Shown: one piece after another, positions 46,864-58,909 of the stretch
Position numbering within the stretch: the stretch's first letter is position 1
Layout: every line of letters begins with the position of its first letter
Origin: Armillaria gallica
Lineage: Eukaryota; Basidiomycota; Agaricomycetes; Agaricales; Physalacriaceae
DNA: 64,000 bases
NCBI GenBank assembly: GCA_037576215.1
Contig: JBANDB010000012.1
Span: 1,054,001-1,118,000, forward strand
Direction of reading: 5' to 3'
Notes under the pieces: generated by a model
What the model was told of the DNA's origin: nothing
Seen by the model: the letters and a program-made list of their open reading frames with translations, nothing else
Databases searched by the model: none
Translations under genes and position numbers: made by a program

Positions 46864-47327
46864 TAATCTCCAGGAACTTTCGCTGTTCCGACGCCCCGGC
46901 CCCTGGGCCATTCGTTTTGGGCAAGATAATTGAGGCTAAGGTACAATTTAGATTCACATCGCTAGTAATTATCGACGTAGTAACGAACCTTTCGGCCAGG
47001 TGAACTGGATTTCCACCTATCACCTCGTTCGAGTCGGGGTCCTCCACTGTGCTGGGAGTACATCTTGAGTTTCATCGCTCCTAGGCCGATCTCATGGATA
47101 CGGCGGAATCGGAACCCAGAGACATGACCGAAACGAAGGAGAGTTGTGAAAGGTTAAGTGACGTGTTTAGATTGTGTTTAGATCACATGGTCGTTCGCCG
47201 TGGGAACGTTCCACCCTGGGCCTGATGCGCCGAGTCGTTCCTTCTCAAATAAGACGACCATGGCAATCTCTTTATATGCTCGCCCCAGTTTGCAGGCCTC
47301 ATCTCACGATCATTCCACGATGTCATA

Positions 47328-47694
47328 CTGTATAATTACGATCACAGCGAATGACCTGTGACCTGTGACACCCCTGGACCTTATCGAATTAACGAATGCG
47401 GGCGTTGGGACTGTGACATTCGTGAAGAGTCCGAATGATTTTCTTATCCGAATAGAATATTACCCAATACGCAACCGAAAATCGACATACATTAAGGATG
47501 CACTGATACAAAAAGAGTAAAATAGGGCGAAAATACAGAATTTTGACACTTTTTGCGTAAATAGGGTACTTTTTGGGACTTGTGACCCCCAAACCTTTCC
47601 GAATGAGGCCTTTGGACGTGTGACAGGTGGTTATTTTACGAATGCGAATGAGGCTGCTGGACATGTGACATTCGTACTGAACGTAATTATACAG
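47328..47694. mobile_element. 367-base TA-flanked MITE in array unit 3
   Basis: Perfect 13-base inverted ends (CTGTATAATTACG) and TA on both sides; the matching site in unit 1 (near 40,741) is empty. Several CATTCG and GTGACA words lie inside each end. Confidence 0.85.
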
Positions 47695-47771
47695 TATCCT
47701 ACAAGGCTCTGAGTGAGGTGGACTCTACCTGGATGATTGCAGAGGAACACTAAAGTCGGGCGCCGTGCGAA

Positions 47772-48862
47772 CTAGGGTTCCGTAAGAAATGTCCGAATTC
47801 TAAACATTGTATTTAAAACATGGTTTATAACATGTTTGAAACCGGTTTTAAACACGAGGGGTCCAAATGGGTGTGTTTACAATTGTTAATAATTATGACG
47901 TTTTCGCAGCTTTTACAAGCAGAAATCAGTGCTCTATCCACCTCTAGAGCAAATTTGGTGGACGAACATAGTATTCGTTGGCATTCCAGACGGATTTCTG
48001 ACAGTTTCCCTGGTTTTGTCACTAATCCTCGCAAAAGTAATGGATATGTCTATATATATCCAGTCATCTTGGCTAATGTAACAACGTGACCGACTGATCG
48101 CCAACAGTATGCGAGCCTGGATTAAGCCTTACAGTGCTCCTCTGGCATTTTACAAGGGTATTGAAGTTGTCTACACGCAAGCATGTTATAAACATCGTTT
48201 ATATCTCATTTTTAACAGGTTAATAACATTTCTTACCAAGTTGTTTGAAAACCTCTGTTTATAATTAGTGTTCCGATGACTCGGCTTCCAGTCGCATGCC
48301 GATGGAGTCATGCCGAAAGAAGTCAAGCCAGTGTGATCGGCTTGACTTCTTCAAGTCACAGAAGAGAAGTGGCTTCACTCGGCTTGACTACGGCTTCGAG
48401 TCAATATGCCACCGACTGCAAAATATGGCCCAATTTCCCAAACTGGACATTTTACGACACAGCCACAATGTTCCCACCCTCCTCAACCGTCCACAGCGAG
48501 TCATTCCATAACACCTTTTGAGACATCTTTACATGCAATATATGTGCAGTGACCTCAAACTCTCTGATTGACTAGCGTATACCCAGCATTGTAGCTTATC
48601 TGCTGAAATTGAAGTTTCGTATTGCTATTTTGATAACGTCTAGTAAAGTCGACAGCATGCCGACTTCATGCCAAGTTGATATGACTTCGAGCCGGGTTGC
48701 TGACAAATTTCGGCTGGAAGTCGTGATGACTTCCAAGTCACAAGAAGTCACGCCAAGCCGTGCGAAGCCGAGTCATCGGAACATTATTTATAATACCCAA
48801 ATTAGGAAGGATGTTTATAACCGGTTTTAAACACGGACCCATAATATCTTACGGAACCCTAG
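47772..48862. mobile_element. 1.1 kb TIR element carrying a nested element
   Basis: Perfect 16-base inverted ends CTAGGGTTCCGTAAGA. The flanks GTGCGAAC and CTGCGAAC (7/8) suggest an 8-base target duplication as in hAT elements, though the right one starts three bases past the repeat. The subterminal ACCGGTTTTAAACAC occurs near both ends. Without the nested 515-base element it is about 576 bases. Confidence 0.75.
48269..48783. mobile_element. 515-base TIR element nested in the 1.1 kb element
   Basis: Perfect 19-base inverted ends (TGTTCCGATGACTCGGCTT). Many GAAGTCA and GGCTTGAC words in the subterminal regions look like transposase-binding repeats. No coding capacity. Confidence 0.8.
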
Positions 48863-49556
48863 CACTGCGAACAGAGGTGCGTGTATTGTTCTCTTGACAT
48901 TGGGGCGTCACTGACTTTCTCTGTCCAGGTCAACACCCTTACCTCTGTGCTCATAACCATAGCCATAGACGAAGTCGAAAGATTTATTCGTTGAAGAGAC
49001 GTGCATTCATTTCCAGTGCTGCGCTAGAATTGTAGCTGTCGATCTAGCGTTGGTAGTGACTAGTGAAGGTACGTGCATTGTTTCTTTCGTTTTGACGTCT
49101 TGCTGCCTTCGTGTTTGTAGGTTTTGATCCGCTGGGGACCGCGCACGCCCCTCTCACATCAATGCATCACACTCAACCGGGTCATATATCTTAAAACAGT
49201 TCTTTCAATCGAGGTCTATTGCACAAAGACGTCTTTCCATAAGCAGATATTAGCTGATTCATGCGGTGTGGGTCATCTCGATCTAATCGGTGCGTTACTG
49301 TTTCTGCTTTCCTTTCAGTGCTGAGGTCCCTCTCTACAGGTCTTCCTCTGAGTGTGCATATAGGACACGGGATGCAAGGGGCTGTAGTCTACTAGCGCTT
49401 GTATCTAACAGGGTCCGGCCGTTTGTCCCCTTTGAACCACATCGCTCTTCCCTTAGAATCGACAAGCTCTGCCTTGATCGTCCGTCACCGTTTCCCAAGT
49501 GACGTCCATAGAAATGGATTCGCCGATATGTCCGCACTGAACGATTAGAGCATGCT

Positions 49557-49627
49557 CGTAACCTCACGGTGTAACGGCAGAGGAGGTTCAGGCCAGTTAG
49601 GCTATTTCTGGCTCGATCTCAGCTAAT
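49557..49627 (+). repeat. tRNA-like A/B-box element
   Basis: Degenerate A-box CGGTGTAACGG and B-box GGCTCGATCTC. Unit 4. Confidence 0.45.
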
Positions 49628-50305
49628 GTCATGCACGTACGATAACGATGTCTTTTTCTTAAGAATAATCATAGATTTCACTGACAAACACTGCATTGTG
49701 ACGACCGATAGCCTTGTCTCTGCCTTGTATAATCGTCTCTTTCGCAATTCCTTTTTCTACAAAATGCTCATGTCGAAATCTCATTCGACTATCATCCGCC
49801 CTCGGCAGCGGCCTTGTTGCCGGCAAATCTAAGGATGCTCACAGTGTTCGATTCTCGCGTTCTTCGGTTTACAACTGTGCTCCAGGTGTACATGTCTTGC
49901 CTGGGTTAACCTTATAACACGGATAACAAGGCACCATTTCGGGGTTTGTCAAGTTCGCTTCACAGGCCCGGTCGTCATACACACGTAGCCCCTGTATACA
50001 AGCACGAGCGGCTGTTCCGCCGTTTATCTCAAAATAAACCTACGTAATTTATCAGGAGTGTCCGTATGCTTCTAACAGGTAGGCTAACGGCGTCATTCCT
50101 TTACGGTATGCATGTTTCTTTCTACTGTATGAACACCTGCTGAAGGTAATGTTCACAGGAACATTCCACCAACATCGACCCCAGCTTACTTTGACCGAAG
50201 AGTTCGAAATTCAATTCATTCGACGCAAGTTGGACATGGTGCGGATAAGCGACGGAAGTGCACACAATGGAAACTTCTTCCAGGGGAACATGAAGAGAAA
50301 GCGTT

Positions 50306-50546
50306 CAAAGCCATCATACGCCTGCTTCTATCGGTTCGGTGCTGTGGAAGTACGCGATCAAAGCCATCATACTCCTGCTTCTATCGGTTCGGTGCTGTGG
50401 AAGTACACGATCAAAGCCATCATACTCCTGCTTCTATTGGTTCGGTGCTGTGGAAGTACGCGATCAAAGCCATCATACTCCTGCTTCTATTGGTTCGGTG
50501 CTGTGGAAGTACGCGATCAAAGCCATCATACTCCTGCTTCTATCCG
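50306..50546 (+). repeat. 53-base minisatellite, about 4.5 copies
   Basis: Unit begins CAAAGCCATCATACTCCTGC and includes GGTTCGGTGCTGTGGAAG; copies start near 50,306, 50,359, 50,412, 50,465 and 50,518. Copies differ by only one or two bases. Confidence 0.9.
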
Positions 50547-50748
50547 TCCCCATCAAGCTGAGCTGTGGAAGTATCGTCCAGCGATCACGTTCTTTCTATT
50601 CCTGCATCCATCACTCCCGAATATATCTCCATTGAGGAGGCCGTGTGTCGGAAGAGTAGTTAAATGGCCGAGAAACACTGTGCCTGGGGGTTACGAAACT
50701 ATCATTGCCATGTAGTCCTGGGCGTGTTTGGCGGAGTTGGAATGGAGT

Positions 50749-50757
50749 ATTTATAAG
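50749..50757 (+). promoter_or_regulatory. TATA box of membrane-protein gene copy 2
   Basis: ATTTATAAG lies about 85 bases upstream of the ATG at 50,838. Confidence 0.5.
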
Positions 50758-50837
50758 GAGTGAATGTTCGTGGAGGATCATGGTGCAGCAACATGGCCTC
50801 CTACCCATCAGAGTTCTCACTCCAGGACCCCAGTACA

Positions 50838-51892
50838 ATGCTGAAAGCGACGTCCTTTGAATCGCTACTCTATGGTACGCTTCTCTTTATCCAAAACAAT
50901 GTCAGTGTTTACTAGAATCTCTTGTTTAGGGATACATGCTACTCTTGTGGTGTTTACGATCTGGACAGTCGGTGCATCTTTCGTCTCGATATCTTGTTAA
51001 CTATACCCCATCTCAATGTCTGCCTTAGTGGCCCGTGACAAAGGCAGAAGTCGTCTCATTCGGTGCGCGCTGGTCATCGTGATGTACCTCGTTGCGACAT
51101 CCCCTCTGGCCATTCGGTCGATGTTCGTCGAAGGCATCGGACATGATGGAATACAGGGGACCATATACATATACACTCCGGGGTGGATGCTCTTGAGCTC
51201 GACGGCCTTCATGGTAAATATCCTTATCACGGATTGCATGGTGGTAAGCGGGTATCATTAGACTTACTGCCGGGATGAGTTTGACGGAAGTTACTATGAC
51301 TTAGATCTGGCGGTGCTGGTTCCTCTGCGGTCGCGGATGGATGCTTGTCGTCATTCCAGGACTGTGCACCATCGTCGGAACGAGTTCGTCCCTTTCGTCA
51401 TTATTGTTGTCGAATTGGAAGTGACGTCCAATCCAGTTTTTGCAGGCTTTGGTCTCTATGAAATGACGCCCCCCTCAGGGAACGTATGTACAGCCCATAT
51501 TGATTGGATGCTTCCCTACTACTCTATGTCGCTTGCCGTAACAATGCTGTGCGCGCTTGTCATCTTATGTCGCATCATGATGGGTCCACGCATTGGGGGG
51601 AGAACCCGCCGGCTTTGGATCAAGGTTATCGTCGAGTCATCATTATTATTCGCAGCAGGGCCGATTGTTTTGCTGGTTACTTACATCACGAGTGACATAC
51701 GTACGAGTTGTCCATTGCTTGCTGTGACCATGAGTACCGTGAGCTTCAGCCAGATGCTTTCTGCTCTACTTTCTAATATGTCATCTCCAGGGTTTGGCAC
51801 CCATCCTGGCCATTGCTCGAATACCGAGCGATGCGACGATGCAGGAATCTCCACCGTTGGTTCCTTTTGAAGTTGAGGACAATGTAGCATAA
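50838..51892 (+). CDS. polytopic membrane protein, agaricomycete-type, copy 2
   Basis: Six exons close in frame: 50838-50874, 50930-50971, 51029-51243, 51305-51383, 51446-51738 and 51791-51892, 768 bases (255 aa). Exons 1-4 have exactly the same lengths as in the copy at 5,810; exon 5 differs by six bases. Conserved stretches include CALVIVMYLVAT, the exon-4 block MLVVIPGLCTIVGTS, VCTAHIDWMLPYYSM and LAPILAIARIPSDAT. Hydrophobic segments suggest six or seven helices; the tail is shorter and more acidic than in copy 1. No stop or frameshift, so purifying selection probably acts on both. It lies inside array unit 4. Function unknown. Confidence 0.8.
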
Positions 51893-53150
51893 TATGGGTG
51901 AAATCAAAGAGGATTGGGCTGCCGGACTTTAGGGAGTCAAAAAAATAGTTAAATTCTTATATGATAGTACATTATATAGGCCCCTCGCTGTTATACTTTT
52001 CCTTCTCTTGTTTCCCTAGACAGGGTGCTGGTCATCGAACGAAACCAACGGATATGAACAACTTCTGTCTTCACTTATTGACCTACGCTTTTACCCCAAT
52101 CTGGCGCTGGAACCGGGGTTCGCCAGGCATATGGGTGTGATAGCGCAAGGTTAAGCTATGAACGACGGGAACCGGGGAAAGTACAGTGAAACCTGCCCTA
52201 GAGCGCACATGGTCACGGACGAACCGGACCGTGCCTAACATTGAACACTCTCCCAACATCCTCGCCTCCTGTACGTGTAACTATTGATCAAAACCCCTCA
52301 GCATTGCTTTCTGCTACTACCATTCTAATTTCTCTCGATAGACCAAGACTCTGAGAGTTCCCAACGATAGGCTTACATACTGCGAATACTATGATCAACG
52401 CACGGATTCAGGTATGATTACTCGGTAATTGAAGACAACGAAAGTTTAGTGTGGGTACCAAGCTCTTTCTTTGCCTTGATCTTCCTGACAGATCATTACA
52501 GTTCCATTGCCCGCCTCCGCACGAGTTTCCTCAAAATTCGATTCCGATATCAACCGTTTAGTATTGTCGTTCCATATAGCAAACCTTTGGGATTTCGTTT
52601 ACGAGGATCTGTACAACCAGACCCCTCGTAACTTGTGCAATAAAGTGTCTGGGTATCAACCTATGCATACAAGTACAGCGCACCAAAGACGTTATAATAC
52701 TGTCACCACCCTTGACCTCAACGGTGGAGTCGGTAAGCATGTTCAACACCTATACTTGAATTATCATCTCATCCGAGTACCTACAAGGAACGAATAAAAT
52801 TTCTCGGAATAAAGAATTCACTCGCCTGCAGAGCGATCTGTTTGACGAGTCAAATGAAGAAACGAGTAAATAAAGCAGCCGCTCAGTTTCACGACCGCCA
52901 TGGCGAGGTGCGATCCTTTATTCTCATTGCTTGCGACTGAACGTACTGTCAGGATGTTAGATTGTGATGTGCACGTATTGGTTTGAGAGGTACGAAGGTG
53001 TATCTATCGTTTTCATTTCATCTGACTATCTTTTAATGGTGTATAGTCTATACACGCAACCACCTTGAACGGTCACATCGAAGCACCGAGTTGACAAAAA
53101 CAAGTGGAGGAGTGCCTCTCCCAACCCGTGACAGTTTAAATTAGTCGCTC
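51893..53150. other. non-coding stretch after membrane-protein copy 2
   Basis: No gene recognised. A 96-codon open frame at 52,507-52,797 has no paralogue or domain. The array resumes near 52,970-53,150. Confidence 0.35.
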
Positions 53151-53807
53151 TAAACGAGGGTTTTGAATATCCAGGTTAGCGCCCTTGCTTGTGGGCCCGT
53201 AACCATAAAAGTCAAGTGAATTGAACCTCGAGGATTGTGCCCTTAAGAAGACATTGAACCCCGACAGTACGCTAAACTGTAACTGCTGATGCCGAGGGGA
53301 GCAGGAGGTATGGGTGTCGCTTTAACATTGGCATCTGGCCGATTTCGTGTCTGCAGGTCTTGATGCATACGCATTGCACCAACCGCGTGCACGCTTCAAA
53401 ATCAGACTCGACCAACTTATATCAAAATGCACTCTTCGTCCAATCCGATTCTATTGCATAATGACGCCTTTCTCTGAGCGGCGGTAAGTCGACGTTTTCG
53501 TACGCATCACTGCTTTGTCTTTCCTTCCTTTCAGCCTGTCCTTGTGCTGACCTCCTCCCAACAGATCCTGTTCCGCCTGCGCATATATGGCACAAGACTG
53601 GACATGACGCACAAAGGACTACGGTAAAATAGTGTGCTTTGTCCTCCTCATTTTCTTAAAAACGCATCAGCGAGACCCCTAATAATATCTCCTTAGAGAT
53701 GCGGTGATCATAGGGCTTTCTATTGTCTGTCAACTCGTGTCCTCCTGAGCGCAAAGATTGATGGACGAGGAGCCTCTATGGCTTTGAGCTATGGTGGGAT
53801 TGCTGTA

Positions 53808-54055
53808 GCATCATGGTGCAATGGGCAGGAGGGCTTATCCTCACAGCTGGGGAGCGACTATTTGTGGATGGTCAAAATAGAATCAAAATCCGAGATGCCG
53901 ATTTTGGCGCGCCAAAATCCTTAGATATTTCCTTACTCAGCAATTCCCCCGATTTTGACTGAGGCAAAATCCGACATTTCGCACTCTGATTCTAATTTGA
54001 CTCGTCCAAAATAGTCGCCGCCCAGCTGTGCCTCTTTTTGGTTCGATCCCAGATA
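53808..54055 (+). repeat. tRNA-like A/B-box element split by a MITE
   Basis: The A-box half TGGTGCAATGGG lies at about 53,815-53,830 and the B-box half GGTTCGATCCC at 54,040-54,050; the 189-base element at 53,842-54,030 separates them. In other units the two boxes are about 35 bases apart. Confidence 0.65.
53842..54030. mobile_element. 189-base MITE (3-base target duplication)
   Basis: Inverted ends of about 47 bases: the left starts CACAGCTGGGGAGCGACTAT and the reverse complement of the right starts CACAGCTGGGCGGCGACTAT. CCT is duplicated on both sides (53,839-53,841, 54,031-54,033). Three-base duplication fits PIF/Harbinger. No coding capacity. Confidence 0.85.
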
Positions 54056-56249
54056 ATGACATTCATGAGAGTTCACCAATTTTTTCCCACCTCCGCTATG
54101 GAAGACCCGTGGATGCTGCAGTAGAAGGCATAATCGTCTTTCTCGAACTTGTTGTGGCCCTTTGGCTAGTGGGCGTCTTTTGGCTAGGATCACAGATTGC
54201 GAGGCTTGTTTGTTGGGGCTTCTCAGGTTCATTTCATGGTCGTCGTATCTATCCCTGCAACTCCGCCGCTTCAAACCTCAAAGCAGACTCGTGTAGCTTA
54301 TTCTTGCTCATTGCGGGGTCTGTCGACTCCAGGCTTCCTTGCGTCTTTCCCGCTAGACCACTCTTCTTAGTGACTAGGCTTGTGTGGGACACGGATGTCG
54401 AGGTACAGATTTTGTTTTGTCAAGTTTAGAGATGTTTTCTGATTTGCGATGTCTGCTAGGGATGTGGTGGATGTGGGACAAGTGTTATTGACTTGCCGTC
54501 TGCTGATTTGCTTCAGGCTCGAGCGCCAGATGTGTAAATCTGTTATGATCGCTATTCTTCTAATGAAAACACCATCTTGTTTCAATACGACACAAACACT
54601 GTTTTTGTTTTTGAAGATTCATGGCTGATACCTGGGTTCAACGTTGAATTTAGCAAGTGTCTGTATTGTCTCAATGAGATCTCTGTCGTATTCTGCGCGC
54701 ATTTTAGCACACTGCGCTCATATAGCTCGATCAGAATCTTGCCCAAGCAGCCTCCTGGGTTCGACTCCAGGGCCTGCTATCGTCGAATGCATCAAAGATG
54801 TCACTTTTTTGGCCGATGAGGATGCTATGCCTGACAGATGTTGTGAAACTGACTGGAACACAGTTCTTGGCTGCAAGTTTGGCCAACAGAAAGCGACGAG
54901 TTTCTAAATTGGTGAGGCGGAATCGTCATAAGGAGGATGCTATTCTCATAGTCATAGTATTCTGATGATGAGAATAAAGGCCCTGAAGATGGTAATTATC
55001 CAAGATCGAGCCACGTATAAGTATGTGGAAAATGTAGAGATCTGCGCCGTCTTTCTACGCTTACCGCGTGTAATGTTTCAGCACAATACCGTTGTTTATT
55101 TAATAGCACTTCTGGTGCAGTCTGTGTAGCGTGTCAGTCAATTGTTCGATCCACAATCTGGTAAGGCCGGGGCTTCGATGATCCTCCATATCCTTGGTCA
55201 TCGCGGCATAATCTTTGCCTTTTTTTGTAGAATATGTTGGAGTAAAGGCATTAGTACAATGACAGAAAAATAGTAACTGGTAGCCGTCGCTTCCGCTCGG
55301 ACCTAGACTGCAACCGACCGTCTTGAATCCACGATCTTCAGCCCAGTCGCTATGAGAAACTATTCACATCAGAGATTCAGAGGAGCCGTAGGTAACCGGT
55401 ATTCCCGTCTGCACCTCGTTCGAGCCGGGGTCCTCCATTATGGCAGCCATGCTGTAATAGTTGTTTTATTTTATCTTGATGCGGACATTGGACCAGGACA
55501 AAGACGGCGACCAAAACTCGAGTAGAACCTCGGGAGAAAGTTAGTGTTACTGACCGTGTTGAGATCACATGGTCGTTGCAAGAATGGGGCCGTGGGAAAG
55601 GAAGCACTTTCCATTATTCGCGTCCATGACTCTGGTGATTCTCCCTTCCTCAGGTTTCAGCTCATCTTGCGGTTCGTATCAGACTCACGAACGATTCGAT
55701 GACTATCCATGTCAGAGTGAGGTCCGGATGACTTGGGAGAAACGCCCAACTTGAAGCCGGACGCAGTACAGATAGGCATACGTACGTTTTCCTTTTGGTG
55801 TTGGGGACACGTTACAGATCCTAGCTATCCAGGCCGATGCCCCTGCGTGCGTGATACGTGTACAAGGATTGTCCAAGTGCTATGCCGACGGAGGGTAGCA
55901 CGACTGTCTAAATGTTTACTCACGCGTTCCCGCAGCTTTCAAAGCGTGGACATGGCCAGCCACTCCAAGCCTAGCTCGGCGCCAGCATTGGATCGATCCG
56001 TAATCCATGTTTACTAGATCTATGTGGTGCGTTATTCCGCTTTCCTTCTTGGTGCAAAATTCCTCCCTGCATATTTGCCTCCGGCTGCACATATAACGAG
56101 TCACGACAAGGCGTTCAAACGGCCGTGGTCCACTACCTAGGGTTTGTCCACCTGGTTCGTGTGCATCTGCCCCTAATGATATGTCCTTATAACTTGTCCT
56201 CGTTTGTCCATACTCTCTTGTCTTTTTAGGGACTGGAAAAGGCATCATC

Positions 56250-56310
56250 GTAGCATTATGGTGTAACAGGCGAAGAAGCTTGTAATCGCAGTTCTGGTTC
56301 GATCCCAGTC
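56250..56310 (+). repeat. tRNA-like A/B-box element
   Basis: A-box TGGTGTAACAGG and B-box GGTTCGATCCC. Unit 6. Confidence 0.5.
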
Positions 56311-56574
56311 ATTGCCATCGTCACCCGAAACCGTGGTTTTTGGTAATAAATATGGATTTGGTTGAGATGGAAATACTCCTAGTCTTCATCACTTCTTGTT
56401 CTCATCAGACAGATACTTTCCCTCCCAAATTCTCATGTCAGATTCGTGTTTGTCGATCATTTTTCCCGTAGTGCCCCAATTCCGCATACTTATGTTAAGA
56501 GCTACAACGTGCTCTGGTTTGCTTGTTTGTACCGCTTGAACTTTCGAAATTTCAGCGATATAATGGCCATCGTA

Positions 56575-56638
56575 GCTGCCATTATGGGATAACGGGCGAA
56601 GAAGCTTGTTATTATAGCTGGATCAATCCCAGCTAATG
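56575..56638 (+). repeat. tRNA-like A/B-box element
   Basis: A-box-like TGGGATAACGGG and B-box-like GGATCAATCCC; shares GCGAAGAAGCTTGT with the copy at 56,250, so it looks like a local duplicate. Confidence 0.45.
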
Positions 56639-58211
56639 TCATCGCATTTCCAGGTGCATCTTTTTCTTCGAAATAAGTATAGATCTGGTTGCGATTGAAA
56701 CCCTCGCCTTTATGATAGATATTTCCTTCCGGAATTTTCAGGCATATCATGTCGCAGTCTCGTTTGTCAACCAATTTTTGTCGGCCCTTCGCAGCACGCC
56801 GCGGGCCTTTCGCCAGCCGGTCAGTCGCATTTTCATTTGATTTGCTGCTCGCCAAGGTCTGATTCTCATCTTCTGTTCCTTGTTATGATTATTCTCCATA
56901 ATGTTCGACCAGTGCGTGTCCTTTACACAGTGACTAGTGACGAGGCACTCATTCTGTTAGGGCTCTTGACGACCTCCCTTCTTTCTTCACGGGCCCGGCT
57001 GCTCTATCTTGTTGTCTGCCCTTCCCTCCACGTAAAGAGCAAGGTTGGCTCTCCGGTCTTATCTCAAAATAGACCTTACATCCCTTGTGCATCCCCTGCC
57101 TGTGATTGCGGTTTGTTGCCAGCTGAAATAAATCTTTGTTTTTGGTATCATGCCAGTGGAGCAATATGGATAGGTATAAAAGGCGCCAACATAGCGTGGG
57201 CACGTACATAGCAAGATTTAAATCAGACTCAGACGCGACGCGCGACAATATCACGTGTGCGCTTTAGGGCGGGGCTCCAGGTGTTTGGCCCATTTCAATT
57301 TCAATTTGCACCTCGAACGATTCATTCGAATGATCATCTCCTCCGGTAATACGATGGACTCCAATTTTGGAGCACGGGATTCGATGAGATTGGCTGTATC
57401 CTAGAAGACTCCAAGAAGACTCCGAGCAAGGTGGATATCGTTGTAGGAGAATCGGATATGGCAGTGAAGGTGCGTGCGCTGCTTTTTAGACGCTGCGGTG
57501 TCACTAACTCCAGCTCCCCAGGTCGAATCATACATCTCCGTTGCCTATATTCCCGACAAATGGTAACTACCGAGTGAATCGAACATCCTCTCGTTACAAC
57601 TCTTTCGCCTCCGCTCTTCCTGTTCCCTTTCTCTCGCCTGCATTTTCGTCCGCTCCTCCTGCCTCGGATTGGTCTCCATTCCGCTTCTAACCAAGCGTTC
57701 ACTCTCGTGTCTGAGCCAAAGGCGTATACTGATTGCGGTGTCGTACTAGAACTATGGCTGCCGATGGAGGGCTGGCAGTGGCAGTGGAGGTACTGGCCTC
57801 GTTTCTTTCGTCTCGACGTTTCGCTAATTTTGTCTGCAGGCGTATGGATAACTTCACAATACTCCGTCGACTGACTTGTGACACCAAAGACCGTTTCGTA
57901 CGTGTGGGTCATCTCGATCTATGCGCGGTGCCATTTCTGCTGTCCTTTCAGCGCCAGGGTCCATCTCTACAGGTCTTCTTCCGTCCGCGCATATACTCAT
58001 GGCACATGAAAGGACAAGATGCATCAAGGGCTGTTGCTGGTTAAGGTCTAAACGTTTATCCTTCTCATCCCCTTGGAGGCGCCTCGGCGTCCTTACAAGG
58101 CCCTTAAAATTCGGATAATACGGCTTTCCAGTGTCTTTACCCTCGTTTCATCTTGGGCGTGAAGATTAATGGACGAGGTGCCTCTATGGCGCTGAGCTAT
58201 GGCGGGACTGT

Positions 58212-58267
58212 TGCAGCATTGTGGTGTAACGGGCAAGAATGCTCTTTCTGGTTCGATCCCAGCTAAT
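58212..58267 (+). repeat. tRNA-like A/B-box element
   Basis: A-box TGGTGTAACGGG and B-box GGTTCGATCCC, 20-25 bases apart. Unit 7. Confidence 0.5.
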
Positions 58268-58844
58268 GTGATCACGAGAGGAGAACGGTTCTTTTTCTTA
58301 TCTTTAGGGGGAATGATGCATTGATGTACGATGCGCATCTGGCTGACGAGTTTTGCTCAATGTTGCAATGTAATACATGGTGGCGATGGATACCTTTCCT
58401 CTTTCCGTCGTCACATTGTTTATGTAATGTCCTCCGCACTCTGAAAGGCTTTTTTCCCTACCGAATGCTCATGTTCCAATGTTGTGTTCCGTGTCTCGTG
58501 GCGGCCTTTTCGCTTTCCAATCCTAGCAATGCGGCGCAGATAGTTGGTTGTATTCGAGTCCAGTTGCTGCTGACCGAACTCTGATTCTATACATCCTCCG
58601 TGATGCCCGAGCAGTGCAAGTCTTTTCAAGAGTCTGATAATCAATGCAAATAGTAAACCTTAGAAGCTAGAGGCGCCAAACGCTTTACACTTGCAAGATT
58701 GGCATGCAACACTTGTTACCAAGATCATTTGACTCTATCACGATGCTATCGCATAGGGCTGATAACTGGTCGAATCTCTTTACGACGACGCCTCCATATC
58801 ATGTCCCATTGATCCTTTCCTTGCTCTTTATCAGTCCCTGTTAG

Positions 58845-58905
58845 CTCACCTGGTAGAGCGCGCCGCTTCAGGAACCGTTCAATTTGGTTAGAGGGAAATG
58901 TGATG
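58845..58905 (+). repeat. tRNA-like D-arm sequence
   Basis: GTTAGCTCACCTGGTAGAGC is a good tRNA D-arm with A-box; CCGTTCAATTTGG downstream is a weak B-box. Same family as 2,515-2,605. Confidence 0.45.
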
Positions 58906-58909
58906 TCAC

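Noticed and set aside
50306..50546. CRISPR array
   Set aside because: Direct tandem copies without spacers in a fungal sequence; it is a minisatellite.
50149..50715. 188-codon open frame as a gene
   Set aside because: The openness comes from the 53-base minisatellite, not from coding constraint.
38090..58267. Functional tRNA genes
   Set aside because: A- and B-boxes and T-arms are present but no acceptor stem or anticodon arm could be paired in any copy.
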